From Melaminivora suipulveris (lineage in GTDB: Bacteria > Pseudomonadota > Gammaproteobacteria > Burkholderiales > Burkholderiaceae_C), in contig NZ_CP027667.1 in the NCBI RefSeq assembly GCF_003008575.1, positions 3,062,001 to 3,126,000 of the forward strand: a stretch of 64,000 nt of DNA, in the 5' to 3' direction. The notes under the pieces were generated by a model that saw nothing but the letters and a program-made list of their open reading frames with translations, searched no databases and had not been told where the DNA came from. Positions 26,173 to 35,006 of the stretch are shown piece after piece; position 1 is the stretch's first letter; each line of letters starts with the position of its first letter. The translations under genes were made by a program, and so were the position numbers.

Positions 26173-28730
26173 GCGCACACGCCATCCTGGTGTGGTTGGC
26201 GCGCCAGTTGCAGGTGGCCGAACCGCGGCGGCTGTCCTCGTGGCTGCGCAGCCTGGTACTGAAGCCACCCGTGCGCGCGAGCGCGCGTCCGGCGCAGCCC
26301 CAGGACGTGCCGGATCCGTGCGCCGCGCTCGCGCGCGCCCTGGGCCTGCCTCTGCTGGCTGCGGATCACCGTCTGTGGTTGCAAGGGCTGTTCGTGTCGC
26401 CGGCGCCCGATCTGGCGTTCTGGCCATGGCTGGGGCGCGAGCTGGCGCAGATCGCGGCGCCGCTGGCACATGCGCTGCGCGCAGCGCTGCATTGGCTGTC
26501 GTGGCCGCTGCGCCAGCTGATCGCCGCGCTGGAGACACTGGCCGCCACGCTGCACGAACGCGCCGCCGGGCCGAGGCTGGGGCAGGCGCTCGATCCTTTG
26601 ATGGCCAGCGCGCCGCTGCGCTGGCTGATGGCCCTGGTGACCGTGGCCATCGGTCTGGTGGCCATGACCACGCCGCTGAACTGGCTCGGGCAGGTGCTGT
26701 TCCTCGCGTCGATGTGGATGCTGTCCATGGTGCTGCGCCGGCTGCCAGGGCGCTATCCGTCGCTGGCGCTGGCCGCCATCGGCTTGCTGGCCATGGGCCG
26801 CTACGCGTGGTGGCGCGTGACGACCACGCTGGAGTTCGACACCCTGGTCGAGGCCGTGCTGGGCTATGGGCTGCTGGCGGCGGAGGCCTACACCTGGCTG
26901 ATCGTGGTGCTGGGATTCGTGCAATCGGCCTGGCCGCTGAAGCGCCACGCAGCTACGCTGCCGGCCGATCCGGCCACCTGGCCCACGGTGGACGTTCTCA
27001 TTCCGACCTACAACGAGGCGCTGAGCGTGGTGCGCCCGGCGGTGCTGGCGGCGCTGGCCCTGGACTGGCCGGCCGACCGCCTGCGCGTGCATCTGCTCGA
27101 CGATGGCCGGCGCGAGGAATTCCGCGCCTTCGCTGCCGAAGTCGGCGTGCACTATCTGGCGCGCACGGGCAATCTGCACGCCAAGGCGGGCAACCTGAAC
27201 CATGCGCTCGGGTTGACGGATGGCGAGCTCGTGGCCATTTTCGACTGCGACCACATCGTCACGCGTTCCTTTCTGAAAGCCACGGTGGGCTGGTTTCTGC
27301 GCGATCCGCGCTGCGCCATGCTGCAGACGCCGCACCATTTTTTCTCGCCCGACCCGTTCGAGCGCAACCTGGGCACCTTCCGCCGCGTGCCCAACGAAGG
27401 CGCGCTGTTCTACGGCCTGGTCCAGGACGGCAACGACTTCTGGAACGCCACGTTCTTTTGCGGCTCTTGCGCCGTCATCCGGCGCGCGCCGCTGATGGAA
27501 GTCGGCGGCATCGCCACCGAGACGGTGACCGAGGACGCGCATACCGCCCTCAAGCTGCACCGGCGCGGCTACACCACCGCCTATCTCAATGAAACCCTGG
27601 CCGCGGGCCTGGCCACCGAGAGCCTGTCGGCGCACGTCGGCCAGCGCATCCGCTGGGCGCGCGGCATGGCGCAGATCTTCCGCACCGACAACCCGCTGCT
27701 GGGTCCTGGCCTGACGCTGTGGCAGCGCCTGTGCTACAGCAACGCCATGCTGCACTTCCTGTTCGGCCTGCCGCGCCTGGTGTTTCTGACCGCTCCCATG
27801 GCCTACCTGTTCTTCCACGTCTACATCATCCATGCGCAGGCGGCCCTGCTGGCGCTGTACGTGCTGCCCTACATCCTGCAGTCGAGCATCGCCAACGCCC
27901 ACGTCCAGGGCCGCTACCGGCACACCTTCTGGGCCGAGGTCTACGAGACCGTGCTGGCCTGGTACGTGGCGCTGCCGACCACGCTGGCCATGCTCAACCC
28001 GAAGCTGGGCAAATTCAACGTGACGGCCAAGGGCGGCTTGGTCGAGCGCTCGTACTTCGACTGGACGACCTCGCTGCCCTACGTGGCGCTGGTGCTGCTG
28101 AACCTGGCGGCGCTGGCCGCGGGCGTGGTGCGTCTGGTGTGGTGGAACACCGATGAGACGGGCACCGTGCTGCTGAACCTGATCTGGACCTCGTACAGCC
28201 TCATCATGCTGGGCGCCGCCATGGGCGTGGCGCTGGAAGCACGCCAGGTGCGCAGCATGCACCGGGTCGCCGCGCGCCTGCCGGCCGCGCTGTATCTGAG
28301 CGATGGCCGCGTGCTGCGCGCCGCCTGCGGCGACTACTCCATGACCGGCCTGGGCCTGGAAGTGGACGCCCAGCTGACCCCGGCGATCGGCGAGCTGGTG
28401 CACGTGGGGCTGTGGTGGGATGAGCGCGAGTGCGCCTTTCCGGCGCGCGTGGCCATGCTCAAGGGGCAGGGCGCGCTGGGCGTGCAATTCGCGGCGCTGA
28501 CGCCGCGCCAGCAGGTCGAGTTGGTGCAGTGCACCTTCGCCCGGCCCGATTCGTGGACGCACTGGGACAACGCACGCGACGCTGACCGCCCGCTGCAAGG
28601 CCTGCGCGAGATCATCCAGCTCGGCCTGCGGGGCTACCGCCGCCTGGGCACGGCCATCGCCCATGGCTTGCGCCAGCGCGTCCCCGAGGCGGGGCCGCCG
28701 GTGCCTGCCAAATCACTGCACGCAACATGA
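26169..28730 (+). CDS. bcsA: Cellulose synthase catalytic subunit BcsA (UDP-forming)
   Basis: Inner-membrane GT2 processive glycosyltransferase of 853 residues that polymerises UDP-glucose and moves the chain through its own channel. All catalytic motifs are intact: DDG (311-313), DCD (359-361), FFCGS, TED (454-456) and Q492RIRW. The C-terminal PilZ domain carries RxxxR (Arg695, Arg699) and DxSxxG (722-727), the c-di-GMP site. Membrane helices flank the GT domain. It overlaps bcsQ and bcsG by ATGA on both sides. Confidence 0.97.
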   Translation: MSAHAILVWLARQLQVAEPRRLSSWLRSLVLKPPVRASARPAQPQDVPDPCAALARALGLPLLAADHRLWLQGLFVSPAPDLAFWPWLGRELAQIAAPLAHALRAALHWLSWPLRQLIAALETLAATLHERAAGPRLGQALDPLMASAPLRWLMALVTVAIGLVAMTTPLNWLGQVLFLASMWMLSMVLRRLPGRYPSLALAAIGLLAMGRYAWWRVTTTLEFDTLVEAVLGYGLLAAEAYTWLIVVLGFVQSAWPLKRHAATLPADPATWPTVDVLIPTYNEALSVVRPAVLAALALDWPADRLRVHLLDDGRREEFRAFAAEVGVHYLARTGNLHAKAGNLNHALGLTDGELVAIFDCDHIVTRSFLKATVGWFLRDPRCAMLQTPHHFFSPDPFERNLGTFRRVPNEGALFYGLVQDGNDFWNATFFCGSCAVIRRAPLMEVGGIATETVTEDAHTALKLHRRGYTTAYLNETLAAGLATESLSAHVGQRIRWARGMAQIFRTDNPLLGPGLTLWQRLCYSNAMLHFLFGLPRLVFLTAPMAYLFFHVYIIHAQAALLALYVLPYILQSSIANAHVQGRYRHTFWAEVYETVLAWYVALPTTLAMLNPKLGKFNVTAKGGLVERSYFDWTTSLPYVALVLLNLAALAAGVVRLVWWNTDETGTVLLNLIWTSYSLIMLGAAMGVALEARQVRSMHRVAARLPAALYLSDGRVLRAACGDYSMTGLGLEVDAQLTPAIGELVHVGLWWDERECAFPARVAMLKGQGALGVQFAALTPRQQVELVQCTFARPDSWTHWDNARDADRPLQGLREIIQLGLRGYRRLGTAIAHGLRQRVPEAGPPVPAKSLHAT

Positions 28731-30304
28731 TGAGTTTCTGGAGCTTTTATTTCCTGGGCAAGGTGGGGCTGTACTACGCTGGCTACCTGGGCTTTCATTG
28801 GCTGCTGAACCTGCTGCTGGCGGTGGCCGTGCTGTGGCCCGTGGCATCGCCTGGCGTACGCCGCGCGCGGCTGGCCCTGGCCCTGCCGCTGGCCGTGGCG
28901 CTGCTGTACTACGACTCGCATCTGCCGCCGATCGCGCGCGTGCTGTCGCAAACCCACGCGCTGGCCGCCTTCAGCCCGGCCTACATGATGGAGCTGCTCG
29001 GGCGCGTGTTCTCCTGGCGCGTGGTCGCCGGCATCGCGGTGGCGCTGATGGCCTATGTGCTGCTGTCGCGGCGCATACGTTTTGGCACGTTCGCCTTGCT
29101 GGGCATCGTGAGCGTGCCGCTGCTGCCCGCGCTGATGGCGCAGGCGCCGCCATTTCCGTGGACGCCGCCGCGCCAGTCCATGGCCGTCGCGGCGCCAGCG
29201 TCCGGAGCGCCCACCGCCGCGGCGCCGATGCACCCGGACGAGCGCATGCAGGCCTTCTACACGGGCGAAAACCAGCGCCGGCCGAGCCCCGAGCCCAGCG
29301 CGCCGCAGGCACCGTTTGATCTCATCGTGCTGCACGTGTGCTCGCTGTCGTGGGACGACATGGAATTTGTCGGCCTGCGCGAACACTCGCTGATGGCGCG
29401 CTTCGACGCCGTGTTCACGCAGTTCAACACGGCCGCCAGCTACAGCGGTCCGGCGGCGCTGCGTTTGCTGCGCGGCAACTGTGGCCAGGGCTCGCACCAC
29501 TCGTTGTACGAAGGGGCGGACCCGTCGTGCTACTTCTTTCCGACGCTGGAGCAACTCGGCTGGCGCACGCGCGGCCTGCTCAACCACGATGGCAAGTTCG
29601 ACGGCTTCGGGCAGGCACTGGAATCGCGCGGAGGCCTGGCCGGCAAGTTCGATTCGCCCGAGGGCGCGCCGATCCACATGCGCGGCTTCGACGGCTCACC
29701 CATCTATGCCGACCGCGACGTGCTCAGCCGCTGGTGGCAGGCGCGCCAGCAGCAGGGCAGCCAGCCGGTGGCGCTGTACTACAACACCGTCTCGCTGCAC
29801 GACGGCAACCAGGTGCCAGGCTCGAAGTCTCGCTCCAGCCTGGACACCTACAAACCGCGCCTGGCCCAGCTCCTGGCCGACTTCGACCGCTTCCTGACCG
29901 AGCTGGAGGCCACGGGCCGCCCGGTGGTGGTGGTGCTGCTGCCCGAGCACGGCGCCGCGCTGCGCGGCGACCGCTTCCAGATCTCGGGCATGCGCGAAAT
30001 ACCCAATCCGCGCATCACCCTGGTGCCGGCGGCGCTGAAGGTCATCGGCGGCGGCCGCAAGTCCTCCACCGGGACGGTGGTGGTGGACAAGCCGGTGAGC
30101 TACCTGGATCTCAACGGCCTGCTGGCCAGCCTGATGCGCGACAGCCCGTTCTCGGAAGCTGCAACGCCGCTGTCCGAGCGCGTGCAGCAACTCAAGGGGA
30201 CGGACTTCGTCGCCGAGAACGACGACGTGGTCATGCTGCGCAGCAGCGTCAACCAGTACCTGATGCGCAACGGCAAGGGCGCCTGGTTGCCCTACGAACC
30301 TTGA
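28727..30304 (+). CDS. bcsG: Cellulose phosphoethanolamine transferase BcsG
   Basis: Membrane enzyme of 525 residues that transfers phosphoethanolamine from phosphatidylethanolamine to cellulose in the periplasm. Four or five N-terminal membrane helices (residues about 10-145) are followed by the alkaline-phosphatase-fold domain. The conserved nucleophile region AASYSGPAALRLLRGNCGQ is seen; by alignment in mind the catalytic serine is Ser240 or its neighbour Ser238. LPEHGAALRGD supplies further metal ligands. It is the last gene of the bcs operon; repeat copy C begins 3 nt after its stop. Its presence predicts phosphoethanolamine-cellulose rather than plain cellulose. Confidence 0.95.
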   Translation: MMSFWSFYFLGKVGLYYAGYLGFHWLLNLLLAVAVLWPVASPGVRRARLALALPLAVALLYYDSHLPPIARVLSQTHALAAFSPAYMMELLGRVFSWRVVAGIAVALMAYVLLSRRIRFGTFALLGIVSVPLLPALMAQAPPFPWTPPRQSMAVAAPASGAPTAAAPMHPDERMQAFYTGENQRRPSPEPSAPQAPFDLIVLHVCSLSWDDMEFVGLREHSLMARFDAVFTQFNTAASYSGPAALRLLRGNCGQGSHHSLYEGADPSCYFFPTLEQLGWRTRGLLNHDGKFDGFGQALESRGGLAGKFDSPEGAPIHMRGFDGSPIYADRDVLSRWWQARQQQGSQPVALYYNTVSLHDGNQVPGSKSRSSLDTYKPRLAQLLADFDRFLTELEATGRPVVVVLLPEHGAALRGDRFQISGMREIPNPRITLVPAALKVIGGGRKSSTGTVVVDKPVSYLDLNGLLASLMRDSPFSEAATPLSERVQQLKGTDFVAENDDVVMLRSSVNQYLMRNGKGAWLPYEP

Positions 30305-30306
30305 AT

Positions 30307-30369
30307 ATGGTCAAAAACGCCTTCAGTCGGCGTGAATAAAGCGTATGTAGCTATTAATTTAATAGCTAA
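30307..30369 (+). repeat. Dispersed intergenic repeat, copy C
   Basis: This is the copy closest to consensus. It runs GTCAAAAACGCCTT, core CAGTCGGCGTG, AATAAAGCGTATG and then a perfect palindrome TAGCTATTAA-T-TTAATAGCTA (30348-30368, 10-bp arms). It lies between convergent bcsG and the glutaryl-CoA dehydrogenase gene. Confidence 0.9.
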
Positions 30370-30454
30370 CGCGGGGCAATGTACGCCTGTTGCCGCAGCG
30401 GCGCGGTGGCCGCTGCGGATTGAGGGAAGACGCGTGAAGCTCGCTCACGCCCGC

Positions 30455-31648
30455 TCAGTTGGCAAACGCCGCAATCCCCGTCTGCGCCCGCCCCAGGATC
30501 AGCGCGTGCACGTCGTGCGTGCCCTCGTAGGTGTTGACCACCTCCAGGTTGACCAGGTGGCGCGCCACGCCGAACTCGTCGCTGATGCCGTTGCCGCCCA
30601 TCATGTCGCGCGCCAGGCGGGCGATGTCCAGCGCCTTGCCACAGTTGTTGCGCTTGATCAGCGAGGTGGCCTCGATCACGTTGTGGCCCTCGTCCTTGAT
30701 GCGGCCCACGCGCAGCGCGGCCTGCAGGCCCAGGGCGATCTCGGTCTGCATGTCGGCGAGTTTTTTCTGCACCAGCTGGTTGGCGGCCAGCGGGCGGCCG
30801 AACTGCTGGCGGTCCAGCGTGTACTGACGCGCCGTGTGCCAGCAGAACTCAGCCGCGCCCATGGCACCCCAGGCGATGCCGAAGCGCGCGCTGTTCAGGC
30901 AGGTGAAGGGGCCCTTCAAACCCTGCACCTCGGGGAAGGCGTTCTCCTCGGGCACGAACACCTCGTCCATGACGATCTCGCCGGTGATGGACGCGCGCAG
31001 GCCCACCTTGCCGTGGATGGCAGGCGCCGACAGGCCCTTCATGCCCTTGTCCAGGATGAAGCCACGGATCGGGCCCACGGCGCCGCCTTCGCTGACTTCC
31101 TTGGCCCAGACCACGAACACGTCGGCCACCGGGCTGTTGGTGATCCACATCTTGGCGCCGCTCAGGCGGTAGCCGCCGTCCACCTTGCGCGCGCGGCTGG
31201 CCATGCTGCCGGGGTCCGAGCCATGGTCGGGCTCGGTCAGGCCGAAGCAGCCGATGAATTCGCCGCTGGCGAGCTTGGGCAGATATTTCTGCTTTTGTGC
31301 CTCGGTGCCGAATTCGTTGATGGGCACCATGACCAGGGACGACTGCACGCTGGCCATGGAGCGATAGCCCGAGTCCACACGCTCGATCTCGCGCGCCACC
31401 AGGCCGTAGCTGACGTAGCTCAGCCCTGCGCCGCCGTACTCGGTAGGAATGGTCGGGCCCAGCAGGCCCAGCTCGCCCATCTCGCGGAAGATGCTGACGT
31501 CGGTCTTTTCGTGGCGGAACATGTCCAGCACGCGCGGCATCAGGCGTTCCTGGCAATAGGCGGCCGCGGCGTCGCGCACGGCGCGCTCATCGTCGCTCAG
31601 TTGCTGGTCGAACTGCAGGGGATCATCCCATTGGAAATTACGTGCCAT
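30455..31648 (-). CDS. gcdH: Glutaryl-CoA dehydrogenase (acyl-CoA dehydrogenase family)
   Basis: FAD enzyme that oxidises and decarboxylates glutaryl-CoA to crotonyl-CoA in lysine/tryptophan/glutarate breakdown; electrons pass to ETF. It is 397 residues. The catalytic base is Glu375 in [17 protein letters not shown], a glutaryl-CoA-type context, and [15 protein letters not shown] and [17 protein letters not shown] are the FAD and substrate motifs. No signal or membrane segment is seen. It is divergent from a LysR-type regulator, the usual arrangement for gcdH in this group, and convergent with bcsG. Confidence 0.95.
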   Translation of the reverse strand: MARNFQWDDPLQFDQQLSDDERAVRDAAAAYCQERLMPRVLDMFRHEKTDVSIFREMGELGLLGPTIPTEYGGAGLSYVSYGLVAREIERVDSGYRSMASVQSSLVMVPINEFGTEAQKQKYLPKLASGEFIGCFGLTEPDHGSDPGSMASRARKVDGGYRLSGAKMWITNSPVADVFVVWAKEVSEGGAVGPIRGFILDKGMKGLSAPAIHGKVGLRASITGEIVMDEVFVPEENAFPEVQGLKGPFTCLNSARFGIAWGAMGAAEFCWHTARQYTLDRQQFGRPLAANQLVQKKLADMQTEIALGLQAALRVGRIKDEGHNVIEATSLIKRNNCGKALDIARLARDMMGGNGISDEFGVARHLVNLEVVNTYEGTHDVHALILGRAQTGIAAFAN

Positions 31649-31776
31649 GGTGTCTCTCGGTGGTTGGGTGCAAATGAGGTGAAGGCCTGCCGGCGGTCAT
31701 GCCGGCGACCCGTGCATGGTAGGCAGGCCACTCGGGCCGGGCAAACGATTTGTTCTCATCCAGGCATGAGCCAAAT

Positions 31777-31832
31777 GCATGAATGACGCGCGATCGTTTC
31801 TAAAATTGTCCCTTTTGGCATGAAAGACGCGC
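31777..31832. promoter_or_regulatory. Direct repeats between gcdH and its LysR-type regulator
   Basis: A 15-mer GCATGAAtGACGCGC occurs at 31777-31791 and again, with one mismatch, at 31818-31832, a spacing of 41 bp or about four helical turns. The second copy ends at the base just before the regulator's start codon. This is a plausible pair of operator half-regions for autoregulation or for control of gcdH. Confidence 0.5.
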
Positions 31833-32783
31833 ATGCGTACACCCTTGCCCTCGACCCAGGCGCTGGCATGTCTCGAAGCCGCTGCGCGTCACCAGAGCTA
31901 CACTCGCGCGGCGCAGGAGCTATCGCTCACCCAGGGAGCGGTATCGCGCCAGATCATTGCGCTGGAGGAGCTGTTGGGCGTGCCGCTGTTTCGTCGCACG
32001 CGCCATGGCGTCGCGCTGACCGACGCTGGAAGGCACTATGCGCGACAGGCTGCGCGGTGGCTGCTGGAACTGCGCCAGGGCACGCTGGAACTCATGGCAC
32101 GCCAGGGCGCCGGCGGGAGCGTGGCGCTGGCGACCGTGCCGACGTTCGCCACGCGCTGGCTGTTGCCGCGCCTGCCGCAACTGGCGCGCCACCATCCCGA
32201 TATCACCGTGCACTTCGACGTGCGCACGCGGCCTTTTTTGTTTGCCGAAACGGCTTTCGATGCCGCGCTGTTCGCCGGCACCGCCGTGCAGGTCGGCAAC
32301 TGGCCCGGCGTGCATGCGCATTGGCTGATGCACGAGGACATCGTGCCGGTGTGTAGCCCGCAACTGCTGGCGCGCGCAGCCAGCCGTGAGCCGGGCCGGG
32401 CCTGGCAGCCTGTCGCGCCGCCAGCCATCGCTGGCCTGCCGCTGCTGCAGCAAAGCACGCGCCCGCTGGGGTGGCAGCAGTGGTTTGCGGCAGCCGGCGT
32501 GGCGGCGCCGCGCGCGCTGGACGGGCCGCGGCTGGAGCTGTTTTCCATGTTGGCCACCGCCGCCGCCCAAGGGCTGGGCGTGGCGCTGATCCCGCCGCTG
32601 CTGATCGAGCAGGAACTGGCGCGCGGCGAACTCGTCATCGCCTGCGCCGCCGCACCGCAGCGTGAGCGCAGCTACTACCTGGTCACACCCGAGCAGCCAG
32701 CCACGCCGGCGCTGGAGCGCTTCACGCATTGGCTGATTGCAGCGGCGCGGGGCGCGGACACGTCGGGCGCCGACCTGGCTTGA
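31833..32783 (+). CDS. LysR-family transcriptional regulator (likely regulator of gcdH)
   Basis: Transcription factor of 316 residues. The N-terminal winged HTH (RHQSYTRAAQELSLTQGAVSR, about residues 19-39, then FRRTRHGVALTDAGR) is GcvA-like, and the C-terminal periplasmic-binding-protein fold (VALATVPTFATRWLLPRL onward) would bind an effector, by context probably glutaryl-CoA or glutarate. It is divergent from gcdH with a 184-nt intergenic region that holds paired direct repeats; the inferred role is control of gcdH and of itself. Confidence 0.88.
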   Translation: MRTPLPSTQALACLEAAARHQSYTRAAQELSLTQGAVSRQIIALEELLGVPLFRRTRHGVALTDAGRHYARQAARWLLELRQGTLELMARQGAGGSVALATVPTFATRWLLPRLPQLARHHPDITVHFDVRTRPFLFAETAFDAALFAGTAVQVGNWPGVHAHWLMHEDIVPVCSPQLLARAASREPGRAWQPVAPPAIAGLPLLQQSTRPLGWQQWFAAAGVAAPRALDGPRLELFSMLATAAAQGLGVALIPPLLIEQELARGELVIACAAAPQRERSYYLVTPEQPATPALERFTHWLIAAARGADTSGADLA

Positions 32784-32820
32784 TGGGCGCGGCAGCCGGC
32801 GCGTAGAAGTCGGCAAAGGG

Positions 32821-33534
32821 TTAAAGCCATCCCAGCGCAGCAAGGAACAGCGGCGTCATGACTGCGGTCGCCACGCCGTTGAGTCCCATACCCAACGCGG
32901 CGAAGGCGCCGGCCGTCGGATCGACCTGCAACTCGCGCGCCGTGCCGATGGCGTGCGCCGTCAAGCCGGCGGCAAAGCCGCGCACAGCAGGATCGTGCGC
33001 GCCCACCCAGCGCGCCAGCGGGCCGTCCAGCACAGCGCCAGCGATGCCGGTCAAGGCCACGCCGACGGCAGTGAGCGAAGGCAGACCGCCCAGGCGTTCG
33101 GCCACGGGCAGGGCGATGGGCATGGTGGCGGACTTGGGCGCCAGCGACAGCAAGGTTTCATGCGAAGCGCCCAGCGCCCACGCCAGCAGCAGCGCCGAGG
33201 CGATGGCTACCGTGCACCCCGCCGCCAGGCCGATGGCCAGTGGCCGCCATAGCGCCCGGATGCGCTGTCGCTGGGCAAACAGCGGCACCGCCAGCGCCAC
33301 CGTGGCCGGGCCGATGAGCAGGGTCAACAGCTGCGTTCCGGCGCGGTAGGTCGGGTAGTCGGTGCCGCTCAGCAGCAGCACCCCCACCACCATCGCGACG
33401 CCCGTCAGCACCGGGATCAGCAGCGGGTGCGAGCCGCTGCGCCGGTACAGCGCCACCGCGGCGCAGTATGCGACCAGCGTCAGCGCCAGCCATGGCACGG
33501 CGGAGGCAGAGAGGGCGGCGCGCAGCTCACTCAT
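32821..33534 (-). CDS. lrgB: LrgB/CidB family membrane protein
   Basis: Hydrophobic protein of 237 residues with about seven membrane helices, ending in AALGWL. The conserved block LAPKSATMPIALPVAERLGG and the TAHAIGTARE motif identify the LrgB family. LrgA and LrgB act together; in Staphylococcus they modulate autolysis, and relatives have been linked to export of small carboxylates such as pyruvate or glycolate. The ATG at 33534 overlaps the lrgA stop (ATGA). The frame continues upstream to 33672 inside lrgA and is not coding there. Confidence 0.92.
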   Translation of the reverse strand: MSELRAALSASAVPWLALTLVAYCAAVALYRRSGSHPLLIPVLTGVAMVVGVLLLSGTDYPTYRAGTQLLTLLIGPATVALAVPLFAQRQRIRALWRPLAIGLAAGCTVAIASALLLAWALGASHETLLSLAPKSATMPIALPVAERLGGLPSLTAVGVALTGIAGAVLDGPLARWVGAHDPAVRGFAAGLTAHAIGTARELQVDPTAGAFAALGMGLNGVATAVMTPLFLAALGWL

Positions 33535-33917
33535 CGCCCAGACCCCGGTTGCGCGGGCGCCGCAGGCGCGGGGGCTTCCGGCGCGACGTGCAACACGCGC
33601 CGCATCGTCCAGGCCGTGACGGCAAACGTCACGCCTGCGCCCACGATGCCCGAGACCAGGAACGGCAGCCACTCGCGCGCGATATGGTCAAAGTGCAGCA
33701 TCACCCCTGCCACCGATGGAATGAACAGCAGCATCATGTTTTGCAGCAGACCCGTCGACAGACGCTCCAGCGCCTCGGGCACGCGCCCCAGGATCAGCAG
33801 TGCGACCAGCAGCAGCAGCATGCCGGCGAGCGGTCCAGGCAAGGGTAGATTGAGCCACTGCACCAGCAGATCCCCGATGAGCTGGAAGGCGACGAGCGCG
33901 GTAAAGGCATAAAGCAT
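33531..33917 (-). CDS. lrgA: CidA/LrgA family holin-like protein
   Basis: Small membrane protein of 128 residues with four hydrophobic segments; LPLPGPLAGMLLLLVAL and the LLFIPSVAGVM segment are typical of the family. The C-terminus is an Ala/Pro-rich cytosolic tail (PEAPAPAAPAQPG). It partners LrgB, to which it is translationally coupled. The start at 33917 gives the usual MLYAFTALVAFQLIGD lead. Confidence 0.9.
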   Translation of the reverse strand: MLYAFTALVAFQLIGDLLVQWLNLPLPGPLAGMLLLLVALLILGRVPEALERLSTGLLQNMMLLFIPSVAGVMLHFDHIAREWLPFLVSGIVGAGVTFAVTAWTMRRVLHVAPEAPAPAAPAQPGSGR

Positions 33918-34091
33918 GGACGAGGACAAAAAACGGACGGCGCCTGGGCACTCGTGGGTGACGGAACATTTGCGGCGCGCATCATCGCCCAGCTGGCGAC
34001 TGCGCACAGCAGGCGAACCGTTGTAAGCCCAGACCGCGCCGCGATGGCGCCATCGGCCGATGGCGGTCAGCCGCTCTTTCGATCTATGCTG

Positions 34092-34107
34092 CCAGACACC
34101 TGTCTGG
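34092..34107. promoter_or_regulatory. Inverted repeat upstream of a small hypothetical gene
   Basis: CCAGACA, a CC centre and TGTCTGG form a perfect 7-bp inverted repeat 48 nt before the start codon of the 75-residue hypothetical gene. The 238-nt gap between lrgA and that gene holds no other structure that I can see. It is a candidate operator. Confidence 0.4.
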
Positions 34108-34155
34108 GGCTGACGACTTCTACGTCACAGGCAGACGCACAACGAGGAGATGCAG

Positions 34156-34383
34156 ATGGCCACCACACAGTCCACTTACCACGCACCGGTGTTCGAGCCG
34201 ACCGTCGACGAACTCGAAACCCTCAAGCAGCTTGAAATTCAGCCGGTCATGTCTGTGCCGGCGGCGCTGCACCAACATCTGTCTGGCCGCTTGCTGGAAT
34301 GGGGCTATCTGCGCAAGCTGCCCGATGGCTCCTTCACCATCACCGACGCTGGCCGCAAGCTGGTGCAGCGACAAGAGCCCTGA
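34156..34383 (+). CDS. Small hypothetical protein (75 residues)
   Basis: No family was recognised. The start is set by the ribosome site: GAGGAG directly abuts an ATG at 34150 but lies 6 nt before the ATG at 34156, so translation should begin at the second. The product MATTQSTYHAPVFEP is acidic at the N-terminus, and the C-terminal half (HLSGRLLEWGYLRKLPDGSF, then TITDAGRKLVQ) looks like the last helix and wing of a winged-helix fold of the kind seen in small MarR/PadR-like proteins. It may be a small DNA- or protein-binding protein; this is inference. Confidence 0.6.
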   Translation: MATTQSTYHAPVFEPTVDELETLKQLEIQPVMSVPAALHQHLSGRLLEWGYLRKLPDGSFTITDAGRKLVQRQEP

Positions 34384-35006
34384 GCCAGGCATTCCAGCCT
34401 GGCCGCACGTCTTCTGCACCACAACTTGTCACTGTCTCGTCACGAGCGGCCGCCATCGTCCTACATGGCGCTGCGATGCAGCCCCGTAAGGTTGCCGCCG
34501 AGATGACCGGGCGACCAAAGCGCCGCCAGCAAGACGGTCCACAGGAGTTCGAGACATGACAACGAGGCAGACAGCAAGCGATCACGAGACATTCCCGCGC
34601 CCGGTGCGGCGCCCGCGCATGGCACGGCGCACCTGATTCACCCAACGCATGGACTGGCGGCGACCGAGCCGTGCGACACCTGCGGCGGGGTCTCATTGCG
34701 GGAGCCTCGTTCCAGGCAGCCAGGCTTGGTTGTCGTGATCGGATTCAGACTGTCTGCGCGCCTGCGAGCTGCACGCTCCTCACGTTCGAAACGCTGGGGG
34801 CTTGCCGTAACCGTACGCCCGCGATGCAGAAGAATCGATCCCGCCAACCATGGCGGTGGATCCTGGCAGCGTTGGAAGGGCCTCGCGCACCTTCCGACCA
34901 CGCAGCGCGATTGGCGGGCTGCGCCGGGCGGGTGCTTTGCACCGCCGCTGCCTATTCTCAGCAGTGCCTTGCCCGCGATCTGAATTCATGAGAGGGGAGG
35001 ACATCC
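34384..35006. other. Gene-poor stretch of 623 nt
   Basis: I see no recognisable gene here. Several open frames on both strands exist, but none has a convincing ribosome site and none resembles a family. The best short candidate is a 26-codon frame at 34556-34636 with AGGAG 9 nt upstream, encoding an Arg-rich peptide; I do not call it. Codon bias and base composition look less GC-biased than in the flanks, so this may be decayed or recently acquired DNA. Confidence 0.5.

Noticed and set aside
26070..28664. 864-codon open frame on the minus strand through bcsA
   Set aside because: It is antisense to a gene with all catalytic motifs intact and has shadow-type composition.
34556..34636. 26-codon Arg-rich frame with an AGGAG upstream
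   Set aside because: Too short and without any resemblance; the ribosome site alone is not enough in a GC-rich genome.
34638..34901. 87-codon frame on the minus strand in the gene-poor region
   Set aside because: No ribosome site, no family resemblance and a composition without codon bias; two other frames overlap it equally well.
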